A stretch of DNA of 64,000 nt from Kovacikia minuta CCNUW1 (GCF_020091585.1 NZ_CP083582.1:6334536-6398535), one strand, 5' to 3'; positions 17,738-27,258 are shown, counted from the first letter of the stretch. Notes: generated by a model not told the origin, from the sequence alone. A program made the numbers and translations.

Positions 17738-18676
17738 ATGTTCTTCAGCATCGTCATTCCAACCTATAATCGCAAACCGATTCTGGAAAAGTGCCTCAAA
17801 GCGTTAGAAGATCAACGGTTTGATCCCGCGCTGATTGCCGGGTATGAGGTGGTCGTAGTGGATGATGGTTCCACCGATGGGACGGTGAACTGGCTCCAGG
17901 CGACGGCGATGGATTTTGCCCATGTGCGGTTGGTGCAACAGGATCACCAGGGTCCAGCCGCTGCCCGTAACCTGGGGGTTGAGAGCGCCACAGGCGATAC
18001 GATTATTTTTATTGATAGTGATCTGGTCGTGACCGATCGCTTTCTCCAGTCCCATGCGGAGGCTTTGCAACGAGGAAAAGTAGAACTGGGCAGCGATCGG
18101 CTGTTTACCTACGGGCGGGTGATCAATACCTGCAATTTTGAAAACCCGACCGCGGAACCGTTTAAAGTAACCGATTTCTCGCAGGCGTTTTTTGCCACAG
18201 GTAATGTGGCGATCGATCGCAAATGGTTGGAACAAGCCGGACTGTTTGACACCCGCTTTCAGCTCTATGGCTGGGAAGATTTGGAATTAGGAGTGCGGCT
18301 GAAGCAACTGGGCTTAACCCTGATCAAGTGTCCCGAAGCAGTTGGTTACCACTGGCATCCCCCCTTCAGCCTCGATCAGATTCCCAATTTAATTGAGAAA
18401 GAAATCCAGCGGGGCAGAATGGGCGTTTTGTTCTACCAAAAACACCCCACCTGGGAAGTCCGCATGATGATCCAGATGACCTGGCTGCATCGCCTACTTT
18501 GGGGCGTTCTTTCCCTGGGTGGGCTACTAAATGAGCGGACGATGGCTCCTTTTCTGCAATGGCTCATAGATCGGGGTAAACCCCAACTCGCCCTGGAAGC
18601 CGCCCGCATTTTCCTCAACTGCTACAACGTCCAGGGCGTTTACGCTGCCTATGCTGAAATTCAGCAAAAAAATTGA
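17738..18676 (+). CDS. Family-2 glycosyltransferase
   Basis: A 312-residue GT-A-fold enzyme that transfers sugar from a nucleotide donor, probably for a surface glycan or glycolipid. The N-terminal motif FFSIVIPTYNRKPILEKCL is typical. It is followed by EVVVVDDGSTDGT (about 38-50), AAARNLGVESATGDTIIFID with the D-x-D-like IDSD, and the C-terminal GYGWEDLE-type acceptor motif here as LYGWEDLELGVRL. ATG 17738 was chosen because the 37 residues upstream in the same frame are encoded by repeat DNA. The gene is on the strand opposite the frameshifted GT4 gene, which may belong to the same glycan pathway. Confidence 0.88.
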   Translation: MFFSIVIPTYNRKPILEKCLKALEDQRFDPALIAGYEVVVVDDGSTDGTVNWLQATAMDFAHVRLVQQDHQGPAAARNLGVESATGDTIIFIDSDLVVTDRFLQSHAEALQRGKVELGSDRLFTYGRVINTCNFENPTAEPFKVTDFSQAFFATGNVAIDRKWLEQAGLFDTRFQLYGWEDLELGVRLKQLGLTLIKCPEAVGYHWHPPFSLDQIPNLIEKEIQRGRMGVLFYQKHPTWEVRMMIQMTWLHRLLWGVLSLGGLLNERTMAPFLQWLIDRGKPQLALEAARIFLNCYNVQGVYAAYAEIQQKN

Positions 18677-18707
18677 TAGGCTCAAGTCAAGTTAGAAAAC
18701 TAGGACG

Positions 18708-20099
18708 ATGAGCCAAGCTACTTTTCCTACCAACAAAAGAAAGCATTCTGTAGTGGGAGTTACTGGTATTACCGTACAGGGATATAAGTCACTGTATGAA
18801 GAACGTAATATCGAAGTTCGCCCACTTACCATTCTTGGAGGCGCAAACAGTTCTGGAAAATCTAGCATCATGCAGCCACTGTTGCTAATGAAGCAAACAT
18901 TGGAAGCCCTCTATGATCCAGGTGCTTTATTACTCAACGGGCCGAACGTTCAATTTACCTTTGCGGAACAATTTATATCTCAAGCTGGCAATAGGGAAGA
19001 TAGAAATATTTTCTCAATAGGAATTGAAGCAGATGGACATACTTTTGTTCGTAATGTTTTCGACAAAAGAAATGCTCAAGACATAGAAATAGTAGAAACG
19101 ACTTATTTGGAAAAGCACAGGAAGATATTTCTTTCGCCTCGAATGTCACAGCAAGAGATTTTAGATTCTCTGCGTGAAGTAGAGATAATAACTCACGATC
19201 AAGAATACAATGAGATTGCTGTTAAACTCACAAGATTTGAGCCCCTTCGATGCGAAATCTTGCGTGAACGTTGTTTTCTACAGGTTTACTGTGAAAGAAT
19301 TACAGAATTTTATGATGAATTTGGAGAGAAACTCAGTAAGTATGCTGAAGATATTTATGACAATCGCCTCCCTATCGATAGAATTGGACATTGCATTCGT
19401 GATTTAATTCATGTTCCAGGGCTTAGAAATAATCCTGATCGAGCTTATAAAGTTGCAGCGATAGGGGCTAATTTTCCTGGTAAATTTGAAGAATATGTCG
19501 CCAGCTTAGTGAATAATTGGAAGAATTCTAGAGATAGAAGAATCTTGGATCTAGAAGGTAATTTGAGAAGTCTGGGATTAACTAATAGAATTAATACTAA
19601 TCGGGCCAATGATGTGCAGATTGAATTACTTGTGAATCGTCTATTTACCACTGATGATTCAGAAGACATGGTTAGCCTTGCAGATGTTGGTTTCGGAGTA
19701 TCACAAATTTTGCCTGTTCTAGTTGCCTTACTCGTGGCTCAAACTGGTCAGCTTGTTTACTTAGAACAACCAGAGATTCATCTTCATCCTCGTGCTCAGG
19801 TTGCTTTAGCGCAGATAGTTGCGGATGCGGCAAATCGAGGGGTACGGGTTGTGGTGGAAACTCATAGCGAATTACTGCTTGTAGGAATTCAATCGCTGGT
19901 GGCAGAGGGTAAGCTGTCACCTGACAAGGTAAAACTACATTGGTTTACCCGTCGAGAAGATGGGGTGACGGAAGTAAGCAGCGCTGATTTAGACGAGACC
20001 GGGGCGTTTGGAGATTGGCCCGAAGATTTTGGAACGATTTCTCTGGATTTGCAAAATCGGTATCTCAGTGCTGCCGAATCCCGTTTGTGGCAACGTTAG
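18708..20099 (+). CDS. AAA ATPase of the DUF3696/OLD-like type
   Basis: A 463-residue SMC/ABC-type ATPase. Walker A is GGANSSGKSS (about 44-53), right after the ITVQGYKSLYEERNIEVRPL segment typical of RecF/OLD-like proteins. A long inserted region (about 90-310) precedes the signature-like GFGVSQILPVLVALL. Walker B and D-loop follow in YLEQPEIHLHPRAQ, with the switch histidine in VVETHSELLL. The C-terminus has the DWPEDF motif of DUF3696 proteins. No nuclease (TOPRIM) domain is visible. Only 2 bases separate its stop from the next gene, which encodes a PIN-like protein. Such ATPase-effector pairs are typical of phage defence, but this pair is not one I can name. It is lower in GC than the surrounding genes. 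Confidence 0.85.
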   Translation: MSQATFPTNKRKHSVVGVTGITVQGYKSLYEERNIEVRPLTILGGANSSGKSSIMQPLLLMKQTLEALYDPGALLLNGPNVQFTFAEQFISQAGNREDRNIFSIGIEADGHTFVRNVFDKRNAQDIEIVETTYLEKHRKIFLSPRMSQQEILDSLREVEIITHDQEYNEIAVKLTRFEPLRCEILRERCFLQVYCERITEFYDEFGEKLSKYAEDIYDNRLPIDRIGHCIRDLIHVPGLRNNPDRAYKVAAIGANFPGKFEEYVASLVNNWKNSRDRRILDLEGNLRSLGLTNRINTNRANDVQIELLVNRLFTTDDSEDMVSLADVGFGVSQILPVLVALLVAQTGQLVYLEQPEIHLHPRAQVALAQIVADAANRGVRVVVETHSELLLVGIQSLVAEGKLSPDKVKLHWFTRREDGVTEVSSADLDETGAFGDWPEDFGTISLDLQNRYLSAAESRLWQR

Positions 20100-20101
20100 A
20101 T

Positions 20102-20599
20102 ATGGCGGCAAAGGTTTCTCGACGGCTTGTGATTGATGCTTCGGTTGCTCGTTCCTGTGGGGGAGAGGATGCTACTTATCCTACGTCCGTCAACTGTCGT
20201 GATTTTTTGCAAGCGGTTCTAGTCATTTGTCATCGAGTGGTGATGACTCCCGATATCCGGGAAGAGTGGGACAATCATCAATCCAAATTTGCCCGTTCCT
20301 GGTTACGCAGCATGGTTGCCAAGCGGAAGTTAGAAGCTTTACCCGAAATTCCACTCGACAATGAACTATGGAACAAGGTTGAGCAGTTTGCTGAAACGGA
20401 TAAAGAACGAGCAGACATGCTCAAAGATTTGCGATTAGTGGAGGCGGCGATCGCAACCGACAAAACCGTCATTTCTTTGGATGAAAACACCGCTCGCAAA
20501 TTGTTCAGGAAAGCTGCACCTGAGATAGAAGCCCTAAAAATGATTGTCTGGGTCAACCCCGACAAAACAGAAGAGCAACCGATTGAATTGGTTGCATAA
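20102..20599 (+). CDS. PIN-like nuclease, partner of the AAA ATPase
   Basis: A 165-residue protein starting MAAKVSRRLVIDASVARSCG, with the first PIN-type aspartate at D12. Further acidic positions lie in MTPDIREEWDNHQ (about 62-70), in KDLRLVEAAIATDKTVISLD (about 108-128), and in the final -VNPDKTEEQ-. This order (DAS, then E/D, then late TDKTVISLD) fits a PIN-fold RNase. ATG 20102 follows the upstream stop by 2 bases; the longer in-frame extension lies inside the ATPase gene and is not credible. The tight coupling argues that the ATPase controls the nuclease. Confidence 0.75.
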   Translation: MAAKVSRRLVIDASVARSCGGEDATYPTSVNCRDFLQAVLVICHRVVMTPDIREEWDNHQSKFARSWLRSMVAKRKLEALPEIPLDNELWNKVEQFAETDKERADMLKDLRLVEAAIATDKTVISLDENTARKLFRKAAPEIEALKMIVWVNPDKTEEQPIELVA

Positions 20600-20643
20600 T
20601 GGCGCTGAACCAGAGCTAGCGAGGACGTTGGGGGCTTAAGAAA

Positions 20644-22917
20644 TCATTTGTAGACAACGACAGGGACTCGTTTATAGGCGGGTGTTCCCGATCGCTCCTC
20701 AATTTTTGCCTTAAAGATGACATTGACTTCGGGATAGAACATAACGGCACTTCCCTGCCGCACCGCACCAAAGATGACTTCCACATTTTCCAGCTTGCCC
20801 GCATCCCCCTGCACCGTTACCCGCTGATGTTCTGCTAAACCGACGCTCTCTGCATCCTGTCGGTGCATCAGAATGCAGTTGCGGTGCGGCATGCCGCGAT
20901 AATTGTCGCCGATTTTGTATACCACCGTGTTGTGCTGAGAGTAGCTGCGTCCGGTCATCAATGCCACAACCACACCTCTGGCTGATTCAGGAATTTCGAA
21001 CTCCTGGGGAGTGGGTAGGGTCAACTTGGGTAGCGGTGTCACCATCATGTTGGCTTTGCCAGAGGGAGTCTTAAATTTTGGCTCGGTGAAAATTCTGCCC
21101 GAAATGGTGAATTCCTCTTCTGTTTGGTCAATCTCTGCAATCTTTTCGTAACCAGGAATGCATTGGGCAATTAACTGACGAACGTACCGGGTATCTTGCA
21201 GTTTGCGCCAATCTACGGGAAAGTCGCCATGAATTCGGTGTGCTAGTTCGGTGAGAAATTCCACTTCCGAAATCAGGTCGGCATGTTTGAGATGAGTTTT
21301 GCCTTCACTGTTTAACCGCACAAAGTTGTTGCCCGATTCGACCGTTGTTTTGTGGGGATTTTCAAACCGATTCAGCACGGGAATGATAATTGTGTTGTGT
21401 TTAGCCAGCCCGTGGAAATGCCCTAAATTTGGTTTAGTTGCGAGGTAGAGAATGGTTTCAATATTGCCCAACGCCCGTTTTGCCTGAGCCGAATCAGGAT
21501 TAGCAGCGTAGAGGTTGCCCCCCAGGCACAGCAGCGTATCGACTTTGTTTGCTTCTGCGGCTTCGATTAAATGGCGCGTGTGATAGCCCGGATTCAGGTT
21601 CAGCGATCGCCCCAACAATTTTTCCAACGCCGTCCGAATTTCTTCCTTCAGCTTTACAGTCACACCCATCGAGCCAAAACCCTGCACATTCGAGTGTCCC
21701 CGCACGGGCATCACACCCGCGCCCAGTTTCCCCACATTACCGGTCAACAAGGCTGTGTTGGCAATGCTGTAGACGTTATCAACCCCATTGGTATGCTGGG
21801 TAATTCCCATTGCCCAACCAAAGACGACCCGCTGGGACGTGCCAATGATTTTTGCCGCCGCTTCAATTTCGGGTTGGGAGACGCCACAGGTGGTGGTAAT
21901 CGTTGCCCAGTCGGTCGATCGCGCCTGTGCGACGATCGCTTCCCATCCTTCCGTATGGGCTTGCAGAAATGGTTGATCGATCAAGTTTTGTTCGATCAGT
22001 GCTTTTTGCATGCCAACAAACAGTGCCACATCGCTGCCCGGAATCGGTTGCAGGTAAAGGGATGCAATTTCTGAGCCTGTCAGCAGGGACTTCACTGGAA
22101 AAGCGGGAGAGCCGAACTTAACCAATCCAACTTCCATCACGGGATTGATCACAATGATCCTGCCGCCCCGATCGCGCAATTTGATCAACTCATTCATCAA
22201 GCGGGGATGGTTGTAGCTGGCATTGGAGCCTGCCAGAACAACGCAATCTGACTGCTTCAAGCTTTCCAGGCTGACGATCGAAGTATTGGTGCCCAATACT
22301 TGCTTCAGTCCCACCGTAGAAGGGGCATGGCACAGATCGGAACAATCCGCCAGGTTGTTCGACCCTAAGGTTCGCATCATCAGTTGCAACAGATACGCCG
22401 CTTCGTTAGACGATCGCCCGGAACTATAGGATGCCACCCGTTCAGGGGATTTGCGAAAAGCGGTGGTTGCAAGCTCGTAAATCTCTGCCCAGGAAATGCG
22501 CTCGTAGTGGAAACTGCCCGCCCGCAGAATGACCGGAAAACTGAGGCGACCCAGGCGATCGGCTTCATAGGAAGTCAGTTGTTGCAGTTCAGCAATGGTG
22601 TGTTGATCAAAAAAATGGGTCGGTACGGGGGGTTGCAGCTCGGCAGAAATTGCCTCCACACTTTTCATGCACCGTTGCAATACCTCCCCTTCTTCGTTGG
22701 TAAAGCCCCCCTTTTGTCCCCCTGTTCCCCAGGAACAGGACAGGCAGGCACTTTTGTGGAGTAGGGTCTTCCACAGGTTTGGCCCTTCAGGCGACAGCGT
22801 ATGCTCTGCCCAATATTGAATCACAGGCAAGCCCCCACCCATGTCGGGTGTTTTGTCATTAGTCTCATGGTCGGGGGGAACGGGTTGAACCGTTTGCTGT
22901 GGGCGATCAAGTTCCAT
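20644..22917 (-). CDS. Molybdopterin oxidoreductase, FdhF/YdeP family
   Basis: A 757-residue molybdopterin-dependent oxidoreductase related to formate dehydrogenase alpha subunits and YdeP. Conserved segments include YSSGRSSNEAAYLLQLMMR near residue 160; DLCHAPSTVGL, with the cysteine at the position usually holding the Mo ligand; and FGWAMGITQHTNGVDNVYSI and MPVRGHSNVQGFGSMG. The C-terminal molydopterin-binding domain carries LMTGRSYSQHNTVVYK and MHRQDAESVGL. A CLSC motif near residue 58 could belong to an iron-sulphur site. The real substrate is unknown. No fdh accessory or Mo-cofactor gene is nearby; it sits between the two toxin/defence-like gene pairs. Confidence 0.88.
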   Translation of the reverse strand: MELDRPQQTVQPVPPDHETNDKTPDMGGGLPVIQYWAEHTLSPEGPNLWKTLLHKSACLSCSWGTGGQKGGFTNEEGEVLQRCMKSVEAISAELQPPVPTHFFDQHTIAELQQLTSYEADRLGRLSFPVILRAGSFHYERISWAEIYELATTAFRKSPERVASYSSGRSSNEAAYLLQLMMRTLGSNNLADCSDLCHAPSTVGLKQVLGTNTSIVSLESLKQSDCVVLAGSNASYNHPRLMNELIKLRDRGGRIIVINPVMEVGLVKFGSPAFPVKSLLTGSEIASLYLQPIPGSDVALFVGMQKALIEQNLIDQPFLQAHTEGWEAIVAQARSTDWATITTTCGVSQPEIEAAAKIIGTSQRVVFGWAMGITQHTNGVDNVYSIANTALLTGNVGKLGAGVMPVRGHSNVQGFGSMGVTVKLKEEIRTALEKLLGRSLNLNPGYHTRHLIEAAEANKVDTLLCLGGNLYAANPDSAQAKRALGNIETILYLATKPNLGHFHGLAKHNTIIIPVLNRFENPHKTTVESGNNFVRLNSEGKTHLKHADLISEVEFLTELAHRIHGDFPVDWRKLQDTRYVRQLIAQCIPGYEKIAEIDQTEEEFTISGRIFTEPKFKTPSGKANMMVTPLPKLTLPTPQEFEIPESARGVVVALMTGRSYSQHNTVVYKIGDNYRGMPHRNCILMHRQDAESVGLAEHQRVTVQGDAGKLENVEVIFGAVRQGSAVMFYPEVNVIFKAKIEERSGTPAYKRVPVVVYK

Positions 22918-23082
22918 AGTGCAGCTTGGGTTTACTAATGCCGTTTATTGTAGCGAGTTAAGAAGGAGAAGGCAGAGAACTACATGCAGGCACCCTAGAA
23001 TTAGGGTATGCCTTCTAAAAAAATAATAAGTAGCAAGGTACGCTTAGTCTTCTGTCTTAAGTTAAGGCGCAAATCTCACACC

Positions 23083-24801
23083 ATGACAGGTTCACGAATC
23101 AACAAACCAAACGCTAGAACATTTCCACTGGAGGATCTCATTGATGAAGTCCTTACAGGAGGCGTGCGGATTCCCAAATTTCAAAGACCGTTTCGTTGGC
23201 AGTGGGAAGATGTCAAACGGCTCATGGATAGTATTATTCGAGGTTACCCCATTGGGAGTATGCTTCTTTGGGTAAGACCTGCCCAACAAGAGAATCTAAG
23301 AATAGGAGCATTACAGATCAATGCTTCTAGCAGAGATGATGCACTCTGGGTTGTTGATGGACAACAACGCTTAACTAGCCTCGCAAATGCACTTCACGAT
23401 TCTGGAGGGGCTGATCCACGCTTTGCGATCGCATACAACCTTTCACGCAAAGAATTTGTCAAACCAGTTAACGAGCAAATTCATGTTATTGGTCTTCCAA
23501 CTGTCTTTGATTTACAAAAGCTACTTAAGTGGTTTAGCAAACATTCTGAATCCGCAAAATACTTTGAAGAAGCAACAAGAATTGCCAAAGCAATTCGTGA
23601 ATATTCAATACCCGCCTATATCGTGAAACAAGAAGACGAAGATGTCCTCAGAGATATCTTTGATCGCATGAATAACTATGGAAAACGGCTCACTCGGGCA
23701 GAAGTTTTCTCTGCCTTACATGGAGGTTCAAGAGACGACGGTTCATCACACACCCTGGCTGACATTATTTTGAATATTGGTGCAACTTATCTTTTTGGCG
23801 AGATTGATGACGACACAGTTCTAAGAGCGATTTTGGCTCGACGGGGGCCTGATGTTAACCGTGATATTCGTGCAGAGTTTAAGATAGAAGATGTAGAGTC
23901 TAGGACAAATCGAGTTTCTCGTGAGTTTCCTAACGAGACGCCTGATCAGGCATATCGTGCGGGTGAACAAGCTCTAGGACGAGCAGTTAAATTTTTACAA
24001 AATGAAGCTGGAGTTCCCCATTTTAGTTTTCTTTCCTATCGATATCTTCTTGTTGTCCTGACACGCTTCTTTGCATACTACCCTCAACCTGCTCCACGTA
24101 ATATTGAGTTGTTAAGACGCTGGTTTTGGCGTGCAGCAATTGTCGGCCCAGAAGTATTTAATGGGCGAACACAAGCTATTCGGGTATTATGCTCAAAAAT
24201 CATTTCAAATAACGAAGTACAGTCTGTTCAGTCTTTATTGAAAGCTATTTCAGAATATCCGCTCAAGCTACCGAATCTTCAAAGCTTTAAAACTCAAGCA
24301 GCTAGTACCCGTATCCTTCTCTGTGCCATGTGGTCTCAACGTCCTAGATCCTTTCTGACAGGAGAGCCTTATCTCCAAGATGAACTGGGTAGATCCCTTG
24401 AAGGAAAACGGACAGCGAAAGACATAGTTGCCACAATACGTCCTAAAGATCTGACTCCTACAGCCAATCGATTCATTTTTCTTGAAGAAGATTCTGTTGA
24501 ATATGCAAGAGATATATTCCAGCAGAGACCTGAAACAATGGCTGAATCAACCTGGCTTGAATTATTAATTTCACATGCTGTTGATGCTGATATGAGAATG
24601 TCTTTAATTGAGGAAAATACTGTTAATTTTCTGAAACTTAGGGAAGCTTACTTAAGCAAGTTAACAGCAGATTTTCTTAGTTCTATGACTGAGACATCAT
24701 TTGAGGATACACCTCCACTTTCTTCGTTGATTATTGACGAAGACGACGAAGACGATGCAGAAGAGTTTAATGAAGAGGATCTAGTTGATGACCGCGATTG
24801 A
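23083..24801 (+). CDS. DUF262 (GmrSD N-terminal-like) protein
   Basis: A 572-residue protein with an N-terminal DUF262 domain: RIPKFQRPFRWQWEDVKRLM (about 28-47), GYPIGSMLLW, and the DGQQR motif in WVVDGQQRLTSLANAL (about 88-103), which is required for nucleotide hydrolysis in GmrSD-type enzymes. The middle (DIFDRMNNYGKRLTRAEVFSALHGG) is also typical. No C-terminal DUF1524/HNH nuclease is recognisable; the C-terminus is a highly acidic tail (EDDEDDAEEFNEEDLVDDRD). It overlaps the HipA gene by 14 bases. ATG 23083 was preferred over one 75 bases upstream because the extra residues look unlike the family. Low GC suggests recent acquisition. Confidence 0.85.
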   Translation: MTGSRINKPNARTFPLEDLIDEVLTGGVRIPKFQRPFRWQWEDVKRLMDSIIRGYPIGSMLLWVRPAQQENLRIGALQINASSRDDALWVVDGQQRLTSLANALHDSGGADPRFAIAYNLSRKEFVKPVNEQIHVIGLPTVFDLQKLLKWFSKHSESAKYFEEATRIAKAIREYSIPAYIVKQEDEDVLRDIFDRMNNYGKRLTRAEVFSALHGGSRDDGSSHTLADIILNIGATYLFGEIDDDTVLRAILARRGPDVNRDIRAEFKIEDVESRTNRVSREFPNETPDQAYRAGEQALGRAVKFLQNEAGVPHFSFLSYRYLLVVLTRFFAYYPQPAPRNIELLRRWFWRAAIVGPEVFNGRTQAIRVLCSKIISNNEVQSVQSLLKAISEYPLKLPNLQSFKTQAASTRILLCAMWSQRPRSFLTGEPYLQDELGRSLEGKRTAKDIVATIRPKDLTPTANRFIFLEEDSVEYARDIFQQRPETMAESTWLELLISHAVDADMRMSLIEENTVNFLKLREAYLSKLTADFLSSMTETSFEDTPPLSSLIIDEDDEDDAEEFNEEDLVDDRD

Positions 24802-26032
24802 ACGCCATTATGGGGTATGGCTGTATGAACAACGTGTCGGGAGCATTACGCTAAGCGAAGGTATTATTCGTTTTCAACTAAATGAAAGCTATATTTATGA
24901 TGCAAACCGGGCTGTGTTGGGTCTTTTGTTTGAAGATGATTTAGTTGCCATCCATCGCTCAAAGGTACGCTTACCCCCATGGTTTTCCAACCTTTTGCCA
25001 GAAGGTCGTCTGCGTGAATGGATCGCTCAAGACAAAGGTGTAAACAAGAATCAAGAATTAGATCTACTGCTCAAAGTTGGTCATGATCTTCCTGGAGCAG
25101 TTCGGGTTGCTGAAGCAGAAATTGGACAAACAGTGTTTGATTCTGATAGGCGTGAAGTAGCAACAGATATGGCCAATGATAATGATTTAAAGAATATATG
25201 GCGCTTCTCCCTTGCAGGGGTAGCACTCAAGTTTTCAATGCTCCGTAAGGGTGAGAGATTTACCTCACCAGGTATTGGGGAAGGGGGAGATTGGATTGTC
25301 AAGCTTCCAGATCAGAGATATCAAAATGTACCTCTGAATGAGTACTCAATGATGGAGCTTGCACGTAAGGTCGGTCTCAATGTTCCTGAAGTGCGTCTTG
25401 TTCATCGAGATCAATTAACAGATGTACCCGATAACTTGTGGCCTGATTCAGAAGATACGGCATATGCGATCCGACGCTTTGATCGAACGTCCTCAAGAGA
25501 TTTAGTACATATTGAAGATTTTGCGCAGGTGAGAGGGTTTTATCCACGTGATAAGTACAAGGGGACTTTTGAAACGCTTGCTGCCTTGGTTTACCGTCAA
25601 TATGATACGGAGTCACTACTTGAGTTTGCACGAAGATTGGCATTTAACTATGCAATTGGTAATGGCGATGCACATTTGAAGAACTGGTCACTGTTATATG
25701 CAGATCCGCGTCGGCCAGTTCTTTCTCCAGCTTATGATCTGGTATCAACAGCTATTTATAGACCACCAGATAGACCTGAAGATCTCGGCTTGAAATTTAC
25801 TAAGTCAAGGAGTTTTAAGTCAGTTACACTTGTTAGTTTTGAAAGGCTAGAGAGAAAAGTGAATGCTAATGGAGTTGGGTTGCGTGATGCAGCATATGAG
25901 GTAATTCAAAGAACTTTATCTTTTTGGCCGGAGATTGCAGAGGAGATACTCAAGAATTCACCCTGGTTACAGAAAGCGATCGGCGAAGGAATCGCAGCAC
26001 GAGCTTCGGCAATAATCGCTACGAAACTTTAA
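24788..26032 (+). CDS. HipA-family kinase toxin, coupled to the DUF262 gene
   Basis: A 414-residue serine/threonine kinase of the HipA fold. The N-terminal HipA_N region (GVWLYEQRVGSITL at about 7-20; LPPWFSNLLPEGRLREW) precedes the kinase core, with GNGDAHLKNWSLL (about 294) holding the catalytic D and metal-binding N, and SPAYDLVST as the DFG-like motif. HipA toxins phosphorylate targets such as glutamyl-tRNA synthetase and are normally neutralised by a HipB helix-turn-helix antitoxin. No HipB is present; the gene overlaps the end of the DUF262 gene instead, and its stop is 17 bases from the IS end at 26050. Start ATG 24788. Confidence 0.88.
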   Translation: MTAIERHYGVWLYEQRVGSITLSEGIIRFQLNESYIYDANRAVLGLLFEDDLVAIHRSKVRLPPWFSNLLPEGRLREWIAQDKGVNKNQELDLLLKVGHDLPGAVRVAEAEIGQTVFDSDRREVATDMANDNDLKNIWRFSLAGVALKFSMLRKGERFTSPGIGEGGDWIVKLPDQRYQNVPLNEYSMMELARKVGLNVPEVRLVHRDQLTDVPDNLWPDSEDTAYAIRRFDRTSSRDLVHIEDFAQVRGFYPRDKYKGTFETLAALVYRQYDTESLLEFARRLAFNYAIGNGDAHLKNWSLLYADPRRPVLSPAYDLVSTAIYRPPDRPEDLGLKFTKSRSFKSVTLVSFERLERKVNANGVGLRDAAYEVIQRTLSFWPEIAEEILKNSPWLQKAIGEGIAARASAIIATKL

Positions 26033-26317
26033 AGTACGCCCTAATATTTCTAGTTCTGACTGATTGTGTGTTTTCTGAATTTACCTCCACCTCTGCCATT
26101 GATCGAGGAGGCGGTCAGGAAATTGCGTAGCCAATTGTGGTGGTAGTTGTCAAATGTCAACTACCTTTTTGAGAAATGACAGCTACTTGGCGGATTTATA
26201 GGATCGCAAAGACCCCATTTAGCATCATAAATACACAGAAATAAAAGCCATGATTCAATCATTTCTAGATTCAATACTTGATGTAGGGATAAACGAGTAA
26301 GGATTCATTGACGCAGA

Positions 26318-26445
26318 ACGACACTTGAGATCGAAGTGACAGTCAAGAACGAAATGACAAGCCAGATCGAAATGACAAGCCAGATCGAAATGACAAGTCG
26401 GATCAAAGTGACAACTAAGATCGCAACGACAACTAGGATCGGCAA
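26318..26445. repeat. 18-bp direct repeats near the IS21 end
   Basis: About seven consecutive 18-bp units follow the pattern 'gatcgaaatgacaagcca' and drift at their edges ('gatcgaagtgacagtcaa', 'gatcaaagtgacaactaa'). The 'aaatgaca' core resembles the terminal TGTCAAATGTCAAC of the element, so these may be multiple transposase-binding sites at this end. Confidence 0.75.
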
Positions 26446-26448
26446 AGG

Positions 26449-27258
26449 TTATTGAGGATTTGCTGCTGGTTTGTTGGAATCTACTGACTTGGCCACCGCT
26501 GCTTGCTTACGATAACTATCGGCTTGAATCTCGACAATGAGGGCATGATGAACTAATCGGTCTACGGCTGCAACGGTCATCATGGAATCGGAAAAGATGG
26601 CATCCCACTGACTGAAGGGTTGATTAGCCGTAATCAGTAAGCTCTTACGCTCATACCGATGGGCAATGAGTTCAAATAGAACGGAGGTTTCGGCTTCTGA
26701 CTTTTTGACATAGCCCAGGTCATCGAGTACTAGCAAGTCAAAGCGGTCGAGCTTTTTGAGGGTGGATTGCAGTTGCAATTGCAGTTTTGAGTGCTGCAGA
26801 TGTTGCACCAGGGCGATGGCGGAGCAGAACTTGACGCGTTTACCAAACTCCACCATGCGACGAGCTACACCTGCAGCCAAATGCGTTTTTCCCACGCCAC
26901 TGCTGCCAAAGAGCAACAGATTCTCCGCCCGTGTGAGCCAGGTAGAATCGTCTGCCAGTTGCATTAAGGGGGCAGGATTGAATTTTGGACACCAGGAAAA
27001 GTCAAAGTTGGAAAGGGTTTTTGCGTTTGGCAGTTGGGCTTGGCTTAAGGCTCTTTGCAGGCGAGCACTCCAGCGACGCTGAGCCTCCAATTCGCAAAGA
27101 GCCAGCAAGAACTGCGCGTAGGACCAACTCTCCTGCATCGCCTGAGCCTCGAGGGTTTCCCAATGAACCAGCATGTGGGAGAGGTGCAATTGCTTGAGGT
27201 GTAGACTTAGGCTTTGGTAAGGGCTGGGTTGGGGCGGTGGGGGACAGGAGTTGGTCAT
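26449..27258 (-). CDS. istB: IstB helper ATPase of the IS21 element
   Basis: An AAA+ ATPase that assists the IS21 transposase in target selection. Walker A is LLLFGSSGVGKTHLAAGVA, Walker B is FDLLVLDDLGYVKKSEAE, and sensor 1 is LLITANQPFSQW. The C-terminus is VDRLVHHALIVEIQADSYRK. The start is uncertain: the frame is open to 27321, but ATG 27258 (MTNSCPPPPQPSPYQ) gives a closer length (269 residues). It ends in a short tail, KSVDSNKPAANPQ. It lies downstream of istA in the same direction. Confidence 0.85.
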   Translation of the reverse strand: MTNSCPPPPQPSPYQSLSLHLKQLHLSHMLVHWETLEAQAMQESWSYAQFLLALCELEAQRRWSARLQRALSQAQLPNAKTLSNFDFSWCPKFNPAPLMQLADDSTWLTRAENLLLFGSSGVGKTHLAAGVARRMVEFGKRVKFCSAIALVQHLQHSKLQLQLQSTLKKLDRFDLLVLDDLGYVKKSEAETSVLFELIAHRYERKSLLITANQPFSQWDAIFSDSMMTVAAVDRLVHHALIVEIQADSYRKQAAVAKSVDSNKPAANPQ

